From positions 17,446,002 through 17,510,001 of the forward strand of contig OY987242.1 in assembly GCA_963920765.1 (NCBI GenBank): a stretch of 64,000 nucleotides of DNA, written 5' to 3'. A model generated the notes under the pieces. It made no database searches, had not been told where the DNA came from, and saw nothing but the letters and a program-made list of their open reading frames with translations. Within the stretch, counting starts at the first letter, position 1; each line of letters opens with the position of its first letter. Source of the DNA: Ulota crispa. Its lineage: Eukaryota; Streptophyta; Bryopsida; Orthotrichales; Orthotrichaceae. Made by a program: the position numbers and the translations under genes. Positions 49,790 through 62,769 of this stretch are shown here, one piece after another.

Positions 49790-50470
49790 TCCTTTACCTT
49801 GTCTATTACATGCACTTCAACCCTAAACGCTATCAGGTAGAGAGGAGCACGCTTTGGGAACACTCGGAGTGTCTGGCTGCGACTGTCTCAGAGAATCAAC
49901 CGAGAGACAGTATGCACACAATTATTATCAAAATAACTCTCCAAGATCAAAACATAAGAGAACAAACTCAATGAAAGTATAAATCAAGGTATATGAAAAT
50001 ATAATTTGGTTTCAACAAACACAAATATATATCAAATATCAATTGGTTTCTAAGAACAATGGTCTCAGAACACAAAACATATATGGAATAATAAAAATTG
50101 GTCTCAAAATATGATAAGACAAGATACCCTCTTCCAAATAGGGTTTCATTTATATACCAAAGAGAGAAGATATAAAGTAAAAGTACTTCTCTACTATTGG
50201 TCATTGAGTTACTTTAAATAAAAATAACTCCAAGGTAAAAGTTACTCTCTATTATTGGTCTTTGGAATCTATTTACTAAAGTAAACTATGGTTGTTGCCT
50301 CATCAAAACCTTATCCGGGAAAACCTTACTAATTAAGGATAAAATTGCATATAAAGGGAAAAGAGTACAATACCTTACACATACTATAATCTAATGACTT
50401 TACTTATTTTTACCATATGCCGTGATTTACATCACGACAATGCCCAAGGAGATAAGGGTGAAACATAGAT
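49790..50470. mobile_element. Possible short LTR-retroelement relic
   Basis: Contains TTGCCTCATCAAAACC followed by TTATCCGGGAAAACC, a wording common in leader regions of plant LTR and small LTR-derived elements, and a later CATGCCGTG-like, TTACATCACGACAATGCCC segment. No coding part, and no paired ends were found. Treated as an old, fragmentary fossil. Confidence 0.35.
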
Positions 50471-51163
50471 GCATTTCAAAATGATATTTATATAACTTTG
50501 ATGATGTTTGCTTCAAAAGAGAAAACAGGAATCATGATGTTTAGTAATTACCCATATAGTCAAACATTCAAAAAAAGTTTAGGATTTTTATTTAATGAAT
50601 TTAGAAGCATTTACCATTTAATATTCACCAAAATTACAAATTTTATTCATGGATTTTGAAATTTAGTATGATTGGTTAAAAATGGAGATTCTATTTCTAA
50701 AATTCAAAAATACAATCTTTTTGAAGGAGAGAACATCATTAGTTTCCCAAAATAGTAAATTTTACTACACTAGCAAATATTGAAGTGTTTGCCTTTGAAA
50801 AATTCTCCTTGATGGAGTTTAGCTTGGATTGACATGATTCAAGTTGGGTTGGAAAGTAGACTTGATTTTCTATTTAAGGATTTTTAAATATATATAACTT
50901 TTCATCTTGGCAGCCCGGAAAAAACGGGCAACAACCAAAAAATGATCGATTGAGTGCTTAGAGAAGTGCATGGCACAAAAAATTCTCTTAAAGACTTTGC
51001 CATTGTGATATTGGCTTGAAAAGATAAATCATAATTGGAATAGGTATACCACATAGCATAGTTCTTCCATTTTCCATATGGGATGCCATTGCTAAAGATA
51101 TTCAAGCCTACACTAGCCACCAACTATAGCTCACAAATATCAAAACATCCATTTTCGTTTCAT

Positions 51164-51365
51164 TAGGGGGTTTCAAATTTGCTGTTCATTCAAGCGTTCA
51201 TTACTAGCTTTGTTCTTGTGAATAAGATTCATGAAAACCTGATCAATCACTTTGTGAACAAGCCATGACAACCTCCTGAGGTTGTGATAGCATATTCACA
51301 GCAATGAACAAAACTTGTTCACTTCCACTTGTTCATTGTTTTTTCAAGATGTCTCAAACCCCCTA
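51164..51365. mobile_element. TA-bordered foldback MITE
   Basis: Left GGGGGTTTCAAATTTG and right inverted TCTCAAACCCCC with TA borders, about 200 bp. Many internal hairpins, such as ACAACCTC/GAGGTTGT near 51267-51285. Confidence 0.65.
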
Positions 51366-52302
51366 TTGTGCAGATAAAAATAAAAAGTAAACACTACCAT
51401 TAAGAAAATGTTCTGATTTATTTTTTCTTCTAAAAATAAAAGAACAAGCCAATACTGCCCTTACTAAAGAACATTTCAAGTGAGTTTTTGCAGCCATAAC
51501 TCAAAATAAAAAAAATACAATAGTTGATGTGCGCTTGATTTTTCAGCACATCAAAAGTCAATAGATTTGAAAAAATGCAAGATGTTCTTTATCAAATCAT
51601 TATTTTATATAATTGAAACTAGTATACACCCATTTAGCAAGCTAAATGCTCCACCCTCTCTTTCCATGCCTTTTGTTCTTCCTTCTCACCCCTTGCAAAC
51701 CCAACACTTTATAATAAGAACCAATTTAGCAAGCTAAACAGCCAACGTTGTAGCCAATCACAAATTACCAATTAGTCAAACAAATAAAGAGAATTAACAA
51801 AGGAAAAACGCTTCTTTTTTTTAATAATTGAAAATTGCTATAAGGAGTTTTTTCATATTTTTGTGGAATACAAGTTCTATCTCATTAAGAATTCATGTTT
51901 TTGCATTTGCAACACATTTTAGAGTGTTGAAAATACTATAGAGTTCCTCCAAGACATTGTCGTTGCATTTTGCACATGAGTTGAAAAAGGGCTTAAGGCA
52001 CTCACGTATCCCAATAAAAATATAAATTACTTATCTTCACGTGGTGAGATGTGGAGAATGACTACAGAACAAGTTCACATCCCTCAACACTGTGAGTTGT
52101 ATTTAAATATATAAAATAAATTATTATTATACTGTACATATATAAGTACTGAAGTAGTGTATGAAAAGGAAAACATATGGTTTCTTTGTTTGATATTTTA
52201 GACCATATATAAGCGACAAATTCAACTACTTTCATATGCATCTATATCTTTTCTCAACCGCAATGCTTCCCTCTAAATTAGTTATTCTACTATGCCATTC
52301 TT

Positions 52303-52521
52303 TTAACCCCTGACGGGCCCGTGGGCTGTAGAGATACAATATCAAATATGGCTGCAACCAATATTTAGAAGTTTGAATTAGTTGGAAATTAAGTGTTACA
52401 ACCATACATATTGAAGGGTTGTACAATGTTGCGTGCATAATTTTTTTGGAAAGCCCTCAGAGCTATTCAAATTTGGCTGTACATACGGCCACAAATGGCT
52501 GATGGGCCGTTCAGGGGTTAA
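52303..52521. mobile_element. Short TTAA-flanked element of a second subfamily
   Basis: Begins TTAACCCCTGACGGGCCC and ends GGGCCGTTCAGGGGTTAA. 219 bp. The ends resemble the piggyBac-like copies but the interior does not. Confidence 0.7.
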
Positions 52522-55000
52522 TCATTATCATGCAAAGTGGCATATGAGGCTTTTTCTTAGAAAATCTTGTGTGTAAAGTGCAACAATTGGTTCTTCCATT
52601 TGGGCCCTTGAAATCTTTCACTGGTTGCAATTGCCTAGAACCACATGAAGGCTTCTAAATGCATTTTGGTCAATTGATTTCCAATTTTGGCTTATACAAA
52701 TCAAATTTAAAAGAAACTAATTATTTCAAATATTTGAGATATTTTTTATTATCTCAAGTGTGAAGCACCACATGGCTCCTACAATGTCATCATTTTTTTT
52801 TTACACTTGACTAAGTGCAAAATATAGGAATCTCTTATTATTAACAAGAAAGACATCCCAATAAATGACCAACATAATAAAGGACCAACAAAGTTGGAGG
52901 AACATATACAAACAAAGGAAAGTTGATGTGATATAGGAAGAACATTATAGTGCAAAGGAAATTTTATATGAAGTGAATATAAAATGATGAAGACATAGTG
53001 TTGTAAATCTTGTTGCTTCAATTGTTTCCAAGAATGAATGTGATGCAATTTTGAGATTGCACTAACAAACAAGTGGAAGCCAAAGATTAGCAACTACTTG
53101 AGCAAGTGTTATAAAAAATATTCTAAATAACCCAAAAGAATTTGGTTAAAATACTGTTATAGATAATGTAGCCTTTTTTTTCTTATAAAGGAGAACCCTA
53201 TGGATTGGCAAAAACATGAGTCATTATGCTAGTAGAAAGACAACAATGAGACATAATAGTTCACTTTTTTTGCAATAGATATTCAAGTTCGTTAAGTTAA
53301 CATAGGAAACACATACTAGTGTGATCAAATATAGTGCAAAAAAAGTAAAAATAGAAACTTCCTATACAATTATTGTCGTGCAACAATGGGAGTACATAGA
53401 AGATAATAAAAAAATGGAAAGAATCATCAATCATAAGACTACCTTTAACAAACAAACACATTTTCTCTACTTTAGTTTGCTAGCCATACTTGTAAAGAAG
53501 GATAGTAAATGCTACAAAATTTGTTTTAACCAAGGTTTTAAATTTTTAGCATGTAAAAAGCCTTCAATGTAAGAATTTCATCAACTTGATTGATTGCAGA
53601 TATTGATAACATCATATCATTGTGTATCACAACCATTTCTTTAGGCAAAAATTCAAAAAGATTTGGAAACATATACAAGGAGGCCTACAAGGTTTTTTTT
53701 GACACTCATGGCCACCAAAGAAATATCAAAGGCGGGGTTTAAATCCTTTTGATAGGTGATTCATGAGGATAGGTTTACTTCTTGGATATTTCAATACATG
53801 TCTAGAGGTCTATAGCATAGAAATGCCTCCTCATTTTGGAAGTATGGAGTTCCCCTTTTTCAGTAGCCAATGGCAAAGACGTCAAACCCAGTGTTGGGGA
53901 GGGGGGTACGTACCACCTACTAAGATCCTATGTTTCCCATTTTCAATTAGTTTTTATATAAACTTGTAGCAAATACTACATTTGTTTATATCACATTTGT
54001 GTATTTTTGAGGGGTAGTCTGGTTAGTTTTTTTTGAGGTGGTTTCGATGTTCAATTCTTTTTTTCTTTTTTCTTTTTTAACTGGCTGAGGGTAAACTTCC
54101 TTGCTGCATCAAAATTGACCACATGAATGATCAACATCTTCCAACTATTAAAAACTCAAATTCTCAAAATTCCCGTGCTTACTGCAAGAAACTTGTAAAA
54201 ACACCATTTCCAATTATATTGTTTTTCAACACACTTCCATGCATGGTTTTGTAAATCATTTGTTTCTTTTGTTTCTTTTGCACTTCTCTGATACCCTTGC
54301 ACCATGAAAGTCGGTGCAAATTGTACACTAGTTGCCAGTTCTCCATGCAGAACCTCGCACATTGGTCAAATCCATATGCAAGTATATGGTAGCAGCATCC
54401 ATAACCATCAAATTAAGGGTTTTGAACATGATGATTATTAATAAATATCTAACAAATAATAGGATTCTATCATCAAGAGAATAATGATGAGTTTGCACTT
54501 TTGAATGTATTACTTAGATACTGTGAGAATAAGTTGTGAATTTTTAAAGAACCAATTGCAATTGCAACTAATACCAACATTAAGGTTTCATGTTCACATG
54601 TTGTACATTCTTGTAATTACATCTATTCACTTCCACATATTTTCCAAGAATGTAGAGGTGATGGCTATGGGTACATTGATGGTTATGGATGTTGCTACCT
54701 TACAAAAAGTTTGAGGCAACAAATATATTTCCCTTGTAGGAAAATAAGACATATTGAGATTGCAAAATTTTCATAATTTTTTTTTGCAAAACTAAAATTA
54801 TTGTGAATTTTGGGAGCCAAAAAGTGCTTTGAACCCATTGTCAACTACGGGTACTTCTAACTTACATCAATGTATGAATATGTGCCATTCAATAGGAGGT
54901 TTCATATATCTCAAAAACACGGTGAACAATGGTCGTGAATGAATTTTCGTTCATCCTAAACGTGAAGTCACAAAAGTGAACGACCCATGAGGACTTCCAA
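52522..55000. other. Intergenic stretch, nothing recognised
   Basis: AT-rich, with only short random-looking frames. No RNA genes or bordered repeats were found. Confidence 0.5.
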
Positions 55001-55126
55001 GAGGTCCTTATGGCTCGTTCACGCATAAACGGCGTGAAGTTTCTCCCTCCTGGCCTCTTTCGTTAGCTTCTCCGTTTGTATTCCTATCGCTTTCACGCGA
55101 ACGCTTTTGTTTGTGTTGTTGCTTGC

Positions 55127-55225
55127 CTCTCGGCTCTCGCTCCGCGCCTTTGGCTCTCGCTCCATGTTCTGGCTTTTGCTCAGCGCCTCTGGCTTTCGCT
55201 CTGCGCCTCTGGCTTTTATTTTGCA
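55127..55225. repeat. Degenerate 20-22 bp tandem repeat
   Basis: About five copies of a unit near GCCTCTGGCTTTCGCTCTGC. GC-rich against an AT-rich background. Confidence 0.75.
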
Positions 55226-55379
55226 TTTCTATATATTTTAGATGCAAAGTTGATTGCCAGGTTAAAGTTATTCAAGGAATTGCAATGCACAAGAACAGAC
55301 AATGGTGGAGCTGAAGAAATCTTGATTAAAAGCAGACAATTAAAGAGATAAAGGGTTCCAGATTAGAAGCAAGGTATCT

Positions 55380-55770
55380 TTACGGTGTTTTGATGAAGAT
55401 CTCTCCATCATGTAGATACTCGTTATTTATTCATATTTGTGTTAATTTCAATAAATCAACAATCAAGGCAAAAGAGATGGTTGTATTGAAAACTACGGTT
55501 TGGTGATAGCGTAGCAGTCATAGATTCTAGTGCGCTGCGCCATCTTGTCACATGCACAGTTCAGAGGAGTATGTAGCGGTGTCCTGATGGACTTCCCTCC
55601 ATCATGTAAATAGCTGTTATTTCTTTATGTTTGTGTTGATTTCAATAAATCAACAGTTGAGGCAAAAGGGGTGGTCGTGGTGAGGACCACGGTTTGGTGA
55701 CAGCGCAGCGGCCATAGATTCCAATGCGCTGCGCCGTCTTGTCACATGCACAGCTCAGGGGGGTAGGTAG
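55380..55770. repeat. Two-copy tandem duplication of 193 bp
   Basis: Both copies contain CTCCATCATGTA, TTTGTGTT.ATTTCAATAAATCAACA, CGGTTTGGTGA and GCGCTGCGCC.TCTTGTCACA. The second is more GC-rich. They resemble the outer part of an LTR or leader, but no paired far end was found. Confidence 0.75.
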
Positions 55771-55844
55771 CGGATTGGCTGGGCCAATTTCCTGCCTCAC
55801 TAGCTGCCAAGCCGTGAGCCGCCATCACCGCTCGACGAGTTCGA

Positions 55845-55915
55845 TGGGATTCGAACCCGGACCGGCGGGCGGCCAGAAACGACCGCTTTTCCAGCCAACC
55901 AAGTCCACGACTTGG
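55845..55915 (-). repeat. tRNA-like (SINE-type) B-box segment
   Basis: On the minus strand GGGTTCGAATCCCA is a perfect pol III B box / T-loop; upstream lies a weak A-box-like GGTTGGCTGGAAAAGCGG and a possible GCGG/CCGC stem. The full cloverleaf does not close (no acceptor stem), so it is not called a tRNA gene. A tRNA-derived SINE piece is the likely source. Confidence 0.4.
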
Positions 55916-56049
55916 CAACTGAAGACAAGCGTTTGACGCTATTATATGCTCGCAAGAGCACGTGGCCATTTTACGATGGTGTTTATTTTGTAATTTAATC
56001 ATTTTCATATGTTTATCTAGAGATTTTGGAAGGCTCATATATTTTGCCT

Positions 56050-57744
56050 TTGTTTGAATAAAAATACTAAGGATTTAGAAGTCAATGGGAAAGGTGTGAA
56101 AGGAAAAGGGTTTTGGCATCTATGGTGGGGTTAGGATAAGGAGGAGCATGGGCTGATGTGCCCCACCTCCCTACCTTAGATAGGGTCGAAATTGTGGAGG
56201 AAAGATCCCTTAGTTGTTGGAAGTTAGTGTATGAGTGTTGGTGAGAAGAAGAAAAAAAAAAAATCCCGAAACTTTGATGGGAGATTTTTTTCTGTGTATA
56301 CGTGATTTTGAATTGAAATTTGAGGAGGTTGTTCCTTGTGTGATTACCTTTCCAAAATGAGTTTGCAAGTTTGATTTGGAGTTGTGATGCAAAAGTTATG
56401 AGTGTTTGAATTTTGGAGTCAAAAAGCCAAACTATGAAGAAAGGCTGAGACTTCGACAAGCGATAACTTATGATCTGTATATCATTTTGCAACAAAATTT
56501 GGAGAGAGTGTTTATCTTAGTATTGGCTTTCTAGAAAGTCTTTAAACTTGAAGTTTGAAGCTTGGACGAGAAAGTTATGGAAGTGTGAAGGTTTGGAGGT
56601 GGCTGTCCTTTTGTTAGGAGAAAGCCGAGACTTTGAAGAGCTACAACTTTTGGACAGTATGAGATTTTCTTCTCAAAATTTTAGGAGTGATAGTTTGTTA
56701 TCATAGCTTTTCAAATTGTCTTTAATCATTTCATTTGGAGTTTTATTGAAGAAGTTATAGTGGATAGAAGTTGCGGGTTTGGGTGCTCTCTAAAAAATTG
56801 AGACCCACACTTTGATTGACTAGAGCTTTCGGACAAAGTTTTGTTTTGAAGTGCAAATTTTATGGATTGAAGCCGGTGATATCATCTTTTTAAATTGATA
56901 TTACGTTTCTATGGGTGATGTATAGAACAAAAGTTATAGAGGTTTTTTAGAGGCAGTGTTTAGTTTGTAAAGAGGAAGAAGAGCCTCTACTTTGAACTCG
57001 CATAACTTTTGGACAGTATCTTAGATTGAGTTGAAATTTGGAGGGATGTTAGAAGGTTAGGAGAGCTTTTCAAATTGCTATTACACTTAGCATTTGAATC
57101 TTTGAACCATCTGTGGCATTAGATAGAAGGTTACTGCCTTTTCTAGGACTTGTTATTTGTGATTTTCCCCATTGTTTTTATTAAAACATGAAGACTTGAA
57201 GACTTGAAGACATGAAGACTTGAAGATCTGAAGATATGAAGATTTCAAGAGGAATGTTTTGGGTTTATTTTTTTTGTATGTGTGGGATGTGGCTTTGTTA
57301 TTCCTAGCCGGTTTTGGAGGCTCGTTTGTCAATTCATTTCCATTCTGTTTTGTAAACCTTGTTGCGGGCAGTTTGGGTTAAACCAAACTTAACCCCATTT
57401 ATTGTCGTGGTGACGAAGTGGGATTGATCACCCACATGGTCGAGACTTGCTCTGTTCTCACGATCTGGAGTTTTGGCCAGCAGATCGTGAATTTGATTTT
57501 AGGATCCCGTCATACGGACGGCAGCTCGTGTCTGCTGTCCCGATCTACCCGTCTCGTATCCAGTGGGCTCTTATCCCTACCTTGACCCTTATACCCTTAG
57601 AGCCAGCCACAGGATAGGCCAACGGAAGACTAAAGACTGAAGATTTGAAGAGAAGATCAAGATTGACAACGTTTTCAATTGGCAACGCACGATCGCAGCA
57701 AGACACCCTGCGTGTTCCCAAGGCGCGCCCCTCTCAACCCGACA
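56050..57744. mobile_element. Probable 5' LTR/leader region of the gypsy fossil
   Basis: Long non-coding run that ends near 57744 in ACA just before TTTGGTGCTTCCACTGAGAG, wording typical of the LTR/primer-binding junction in plant gypsy elements. It includes four imperfect ~180-bp repeats (about 56440, 56625, 56805, 56990) sharing CTTTTGGACAGTAT and TTTTCAAATTG, and a 9-bp GAAGACTTGAA array (57185-57245). The left border is not resolved because the other LTR lies outside the window. Confidence 0.45.
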
Positions 57745-57799
57745 TTTGGTGCTTCCACTGAGAGAGCTTTGGGGCGATTATTGCGTTTGTTGATATGGG

Positions 57800-58900
57800 A
57801 GACAGTAACGAGGCTTTCGGCGCCAATATCGGTGGTGCCGGCGGAGCTGATTTGCCTCGAGAGGTTCCAAGCGCCACTACCAGAGGTGTTGGTGGACCTC
57901 AGATGCCAATGGAGGATCTCCTAGGAGCATTGGCCATATTCATGGAGCAACATCGAGCCAACCAGGGTGGTCAAGTAGCCACCGAGGCGTTGAAAGCTGT
58001 TGTTGTGAAGACTGGTAGGTTTGATGGCAAGAACATAACCAAGTTTTTGCGAGCCTATGTTTGCGAGATGGAGGTACATCAAGTTGATGAAAATCGAATG
58101 ATGGCTACCTTCGACATGGCAGTTGTGCCTGACATTCGTAACCGTGTGCGAGAAATCCGCGAAGGAGTTCACACTTGGATTGCCTTTGCTGAGCGTCTAC
58201 GTGACGAGTATTTTGACGAGGACACGGAAAGGATGACCAGAAGATCTTTTCTAGAATGGGTGGAGCAGCGGCCAGGAGACAACATGGGTGCTCATGAGCT
58301 GCTGAAGGCTTTTGAGAAGAAGTTTTCTCAGTTATCCATGATTGAGAGACGCCTCCTCAACACCAGGAAGGCAGAGCTTTTCCTTCAAGCAGCTGATGCT
58401 GCATTAGAGGATAGACTTCTTCTATTTCTTGGAGATCGTACCACAGAAGGTGGTTTTACCACCGATTGGAGAAGGGTGGAAGAGACCGTGACCTTGTTGG
58501 CCAAACAACAACGTGTGAGGTCAAGAGGATTTGGAGCAGGAGTAGACACTAATCCAATTTCAGCTCCAAAAAGTCCCAAAGTATCTTTTGCACCATCATC
58601 ATCAACAACTCCAGGGTCTATCTTGAAGACCACCAAAACCAACGAAGGTAATGCTCTTGAAGAACTCATTAAGAGTTTTAAAGAGCTGAAGGTGGAGTTT
58701 ATTGAGTTGAGGAAGTCTCAGGCATCTGGCTCTTCTTCATCGTCGCAGCCATCTGATGGAGGGAGGACACTCCCTTGGAGATGTATATGGTGTGACAAGA
58801 GCGAACAAGATGGCAAGCATCGCCTTCGAGACTGCACAGAGTGCGACGAAGCCTTGAAAGATGGCATCGTTGAATTCATTGACGGCAAGCTTCATGATTC
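57800..58900 (+). mobile_element. gag part of the gypsy fossil
   Basis: Capsid-like region followed by a Ser-rich linker and a Cys/His cluster (CIWC...H...C) that looks like a variant zinc knuckle, with a wider gap between the second Cys and the His than the usual nucleocapsid pattern. Typical retroelement position directly after the primer-binding side. Confidence 0.75.
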
Positions 58901-59849
58901 ATCCACAAAGACACCGTTGAAGACCAACTTTGGCAGATGAAGGATGAAGAAACTTATGGAGGGAAAGATGGGACGATCTAGTTCCATACATGTACGTGAA
59001 GCTGATTCATACCACATTGAAGTGGAGCAGCACTCAATTGGAGCTTCACCCATTCAGAGAGCCACACTAATGAAACGAGGAGCCCAAGCCATCAGAAATG
59101 TAACTGGATGGGAAGACCCGGTTGATGCAAGCAGCATCAAAGCATTTTTGGAGAGAGATCAAGCCAATGTTGATCACTATGAGGCCTCAGTTGAAGAGAA
59201 GCGTGGGAGAGTTGAAGCCGAAGATGGTGAAGAGCCTTCATCAAAGAAGAGGGCTCAAGCGCAGAAAGATTCTGCAAATGAGTCGAGGCGCAGAGTACAA
59301 ACGCGCTCGAAGACACAAAGTCCAAACTTTGTGCACCCTGAGGATGATTTGCTTCCTGATAAAGACTGGGGGCAGTCTAGCGGTAGCGGAAGAGGTTATG
59401 AAAAAGAAGAATCTGGCAAACCAAAGGGGAAGAGCCCTGCTTACAAGCTCCAGTCCGATATTGAGACTTCCATTGATATGAAGGGAGTATTGGAGGAGAG
59501 GATCTTGGATGCCAAGATCGAGTTCACATTGAGGGAAGCACTTGGCATAGCCAAGAAAGACTTCCATGAGCTGATCATCGACATCATCAAGCGAAAGAGA
59601 CAGATGACAGCAGAGACTGTGATGGTGAGTGCTTTGGACACTCACATGACCATTGATGAAGAGATTGAGATTGGCGAAGTTTTTGCCATGATGGGAGACC
59701 ATGAGGCTCACTGCAGTGAAATTACACTCACGGAGGTGGCAAGAAAAGAGCCAGAGAGGGTGCACCGCTCAAATGGAAAGGCTAATGAGGCAAAAGTTCA
59801 GACATCTGATGATGGAATATCAAAGATTGAAGCTAAGATTTTTGAGTTC

Positions 59850-60250
59850 AGTTGTGATCATTCTATTGATGGACCTCATGATGTCGAGACTGAGTTTCAG
59901 CAACCATATTGGGCTAGAGCCACCACTGAGACGAGAGTGAAGCTTGGTGGAATGGTTGAGTCTGTTTTGGCCCTTGTAGATCATGGTTCAGAGATCAATA
60001 TTATATCTCGCAAGACCTATGAGAAGGGCAAATGGCCAATTGACACAGACCATGGCTGGGTGATGAGAGCAGCTAACAATGGGCGCAGTTCATTGTATGG
60101 AGCTTGCCCTTCAGTGCCAGCAAAGATTGGAGATGTGGAGGTTGAGCAGAATTTCTTTGTTCAGAATACTGGAGCATATCCAGTGCTTCTGGGCCAACCT
60201 TTAATCACTGCCTCACGCATGGAGACCAAAGTATTGGATGATGGATCTCA
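59850..60250 (+). mobile_element. Aspartic protease part of the gypsy fossil
   Basis: ALVDHGSEINIIS matches the retropepsin active-site block (Asp-X-Gly-Ser) and GQPLIT is a plausible second conserved strand. A charged linker of about 0.9 kb separates it from gag. Confidence 0.75.
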
Positions 60251-61149
60251 CTATGCTCGAATTCGAAGTATAGATGGAAAGAAGTCAGTGCAGTTCTTAA
60301 CTGTGAGAGCTGACAACGAGAGGCACCGAATGCAACTCAGAGAAGTATCTTTGCCGACTTCTCTGAACTTTCCGGATTTCTAGAGGGCACACGTGGGATG
60401 TGGGGAACCACGGGTGCCAAGGATATCAATACTAGAAAATTCCCCAATATACATATTGCTTTCAAGTGTGGATTTTTGAGCGTGACAAAGTGTGGATTTG
60501 CGAGTTTCATGGATGCCAAAAATTTGGACCATGTACATAGAAGATTTATCAAAAAGAAGGAGAAAAACCTAAAAAAAATGAAGGTTCTTGAAGAAGATGA
60601 GAGCATTACTGGTGTGTATGAAGAAAGTGGCATGCCAGATGATATCTTGCATACTCTGCAAGATTTGAAGACAAATGAGGATGCAGAGCCGACTACTCAT
60701 TGTCTTATTGATGTCCATACAGCTGCAATGCATCATGAGATTTACACAGCAATGGCAAAGCTGTGTTCTTCTAATATCGATGAATATAGACCTGAAGCTG
60801 CAGTACATACCAAGTACAAGACTGTGAACAAGAAGGTGAAGCCAGTGGCTACTCAGCTACCATTTGACACTGATGATTACATCAAACAAGCTGAAAAAGA
60901 GCCAAGTTTGAGAGAGTCAAGGAGAATTGGACACAAATTCACCAAAGAGACTCTAGCTAACCTCAAGATTGGAGGAGATGGTTTCCTGACTGAGCCAGAG
61001 AAAAAGAAATTTCAAGACATGCTTTTGATGCATGGAAAGGCTTTTGCTTCTTCTTCAGATGAGATTGGGTGTGTGCAGCGAAGTGTTGTAGCACCAATGG
61101 TCATATTCACAGTACCACATATACCATGGGATTTGAAGCCTATTCCAGT

Positions 61150-62400
61150 GCCTAGAGCTCTACTGCCAAAATTAGTGGAGTTGCTCAAAGAAAAGACGCG
61201 CATGGGCATACTAGAGCCTTCAATGGCTCCATATTCAAACCGTTGGTTTACTGTGCCAAAGAAGTCAGGAGCATTGAGGTTCATCCAAGATATGCAGCCT
61301 GCAAACAAAGTTACAATCAGAAACAAAGGATCAGGCCCTGTTGTTGACGAAGTGGCGGAGGCATTTGCTGGACATGCAATCTATTCCATTGGAGATCTAT
61401 ACTCTGGTTATGATCAATTCCAACTTGCTGCTCAAAGCAGGGATTTGACGACCATGAAGACTCCTCTTGGATTGGTGCGTATGTGCACATTGCCTCAAGG
61501 CGCTACTAATTCAGTGGCACATATGCAAAGCGCTATGAATCAAATTCTAAGAGACTTTGTGCCAGAGAAAACCATACCTTTTGTGGATGATATCCCAATA
61601 AAAGGATGCGAGGAGAATCAAAGAGACTTGACAGTTCAGAGTGATGGTTGCCGAGCCTTTGTAAGCAACCATATCCATGACGTGGCTCAAATCTTGGGCA
61701 GACTTGAGGAGGTGAATTTGACTCTATCCATTGATAAGTCAAAGTTTGGGGTGAATGAAATTCTGGTGGTTGGGCACTTATGTGGCTCTTATGGAAGAAA
61801 ACCTAATCCTGAAAGGGTTGATGCTATTGGAAGAATGAAAGCCTGTAGCAATATCACCGAAGTAAGGAGATTTCTTGGAGCTTGTGTCTTCTACCACATA
61901 TGGATTCCCCATTTTGCTCATATATCAGAGCCTCTCTACAAATTATTGCGTAAGAGGACCAAATTCATTTGGAAAAATGAGCAAAACTTGGCTATGGAAG
62001 AGTTGAAGAGGATTTTAGAGTCGCCACCAGTTCTCAAGCAAGTAAACTATGATTGCAAGAGGCCGGTGATCGTGACTGTTGACACAAGTCCAATTGCCAT
62101 AGGTTGGGCTATTGGACAAGATGATGAGGAAGGCAAAAGATTTGCTATTTGATTTGGAGCAAGGATTTTGACAGAGCGTCAAAGAGCATATCCACAAGTG
62201 AAAAGAGAACTATGGGGTGCTCTTACAGCTCTGAAGGCGGACAGAAACTACCTTATTGGAGCAGAGGTGGTACTGGAGACTGATTGCTTACCTTTGCTGG
62301 GGATGATGGCAAATTGTTCTTCACCAGACATTGCAATGCTTCGATGGATCGCCTACATCAAATCTATGAATCCGGTTCTAGTACACATTGAAGGCAAAAA
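61150..62400 (+). mobile_element. Reverse transcriptase and RNase H parts of the gypsy fossil
   Basis: RT blocks are visible: FTVPKKSGALRFIQD, YSIGDLYSGYDQFQL, LPQGATNS, PFVDDI and VRRFLGACVFY. RNase H begins near IVTVDTSPIAIGWAIG and includes LETDCLPLL. The order is that of Ty3/gypsy. Confidence 0.85.
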
Positions 62401-62769
62401 AAATTCTGTTGCCGATATGTTGTCTAGAGCAAGGTATTCTAATGAAGATGAGATGATGGGCTACGAAGATGTCGAAGATTTATTGCATGGAGGCTATGTG
62501 GTGACGATAGATGCTGAGAGCTCATCGATCGATGCTTTGCCATTCAAAGCTGAGCTTTATGAAGAAAAATTGAGAGACATTGGGCTATATTTAAGCACAA
62601 TGAAGCTGCAAGAAGGATGGACAGACAAAACATTCAAAGACATCAGGCATCAATCCTATAGATATCTTTTGAGAGAAGGATTTCTATGGAAGAGGGGAAA
62701 AAGAGCTGATGAAGTACCATTGAGAGTGGTGGAGGACTCTAAGACCAAAGTTGAAGTTCTCAAGGAGTT

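Noticed and set aside
55250-55350. Short stretch reading LQCTRTDNGGAEE, like a copia integrase fragment
   Set aside because: Only one short motif (DNGG) fits, with no neighbouring integrase or RT parts; chance or a tiny relic, so not called.
55845-55915. Functional tRNA gene
   Set aside because: Only the B box is convincing; acceptor stem and A box do not form a closed cloverleaf.
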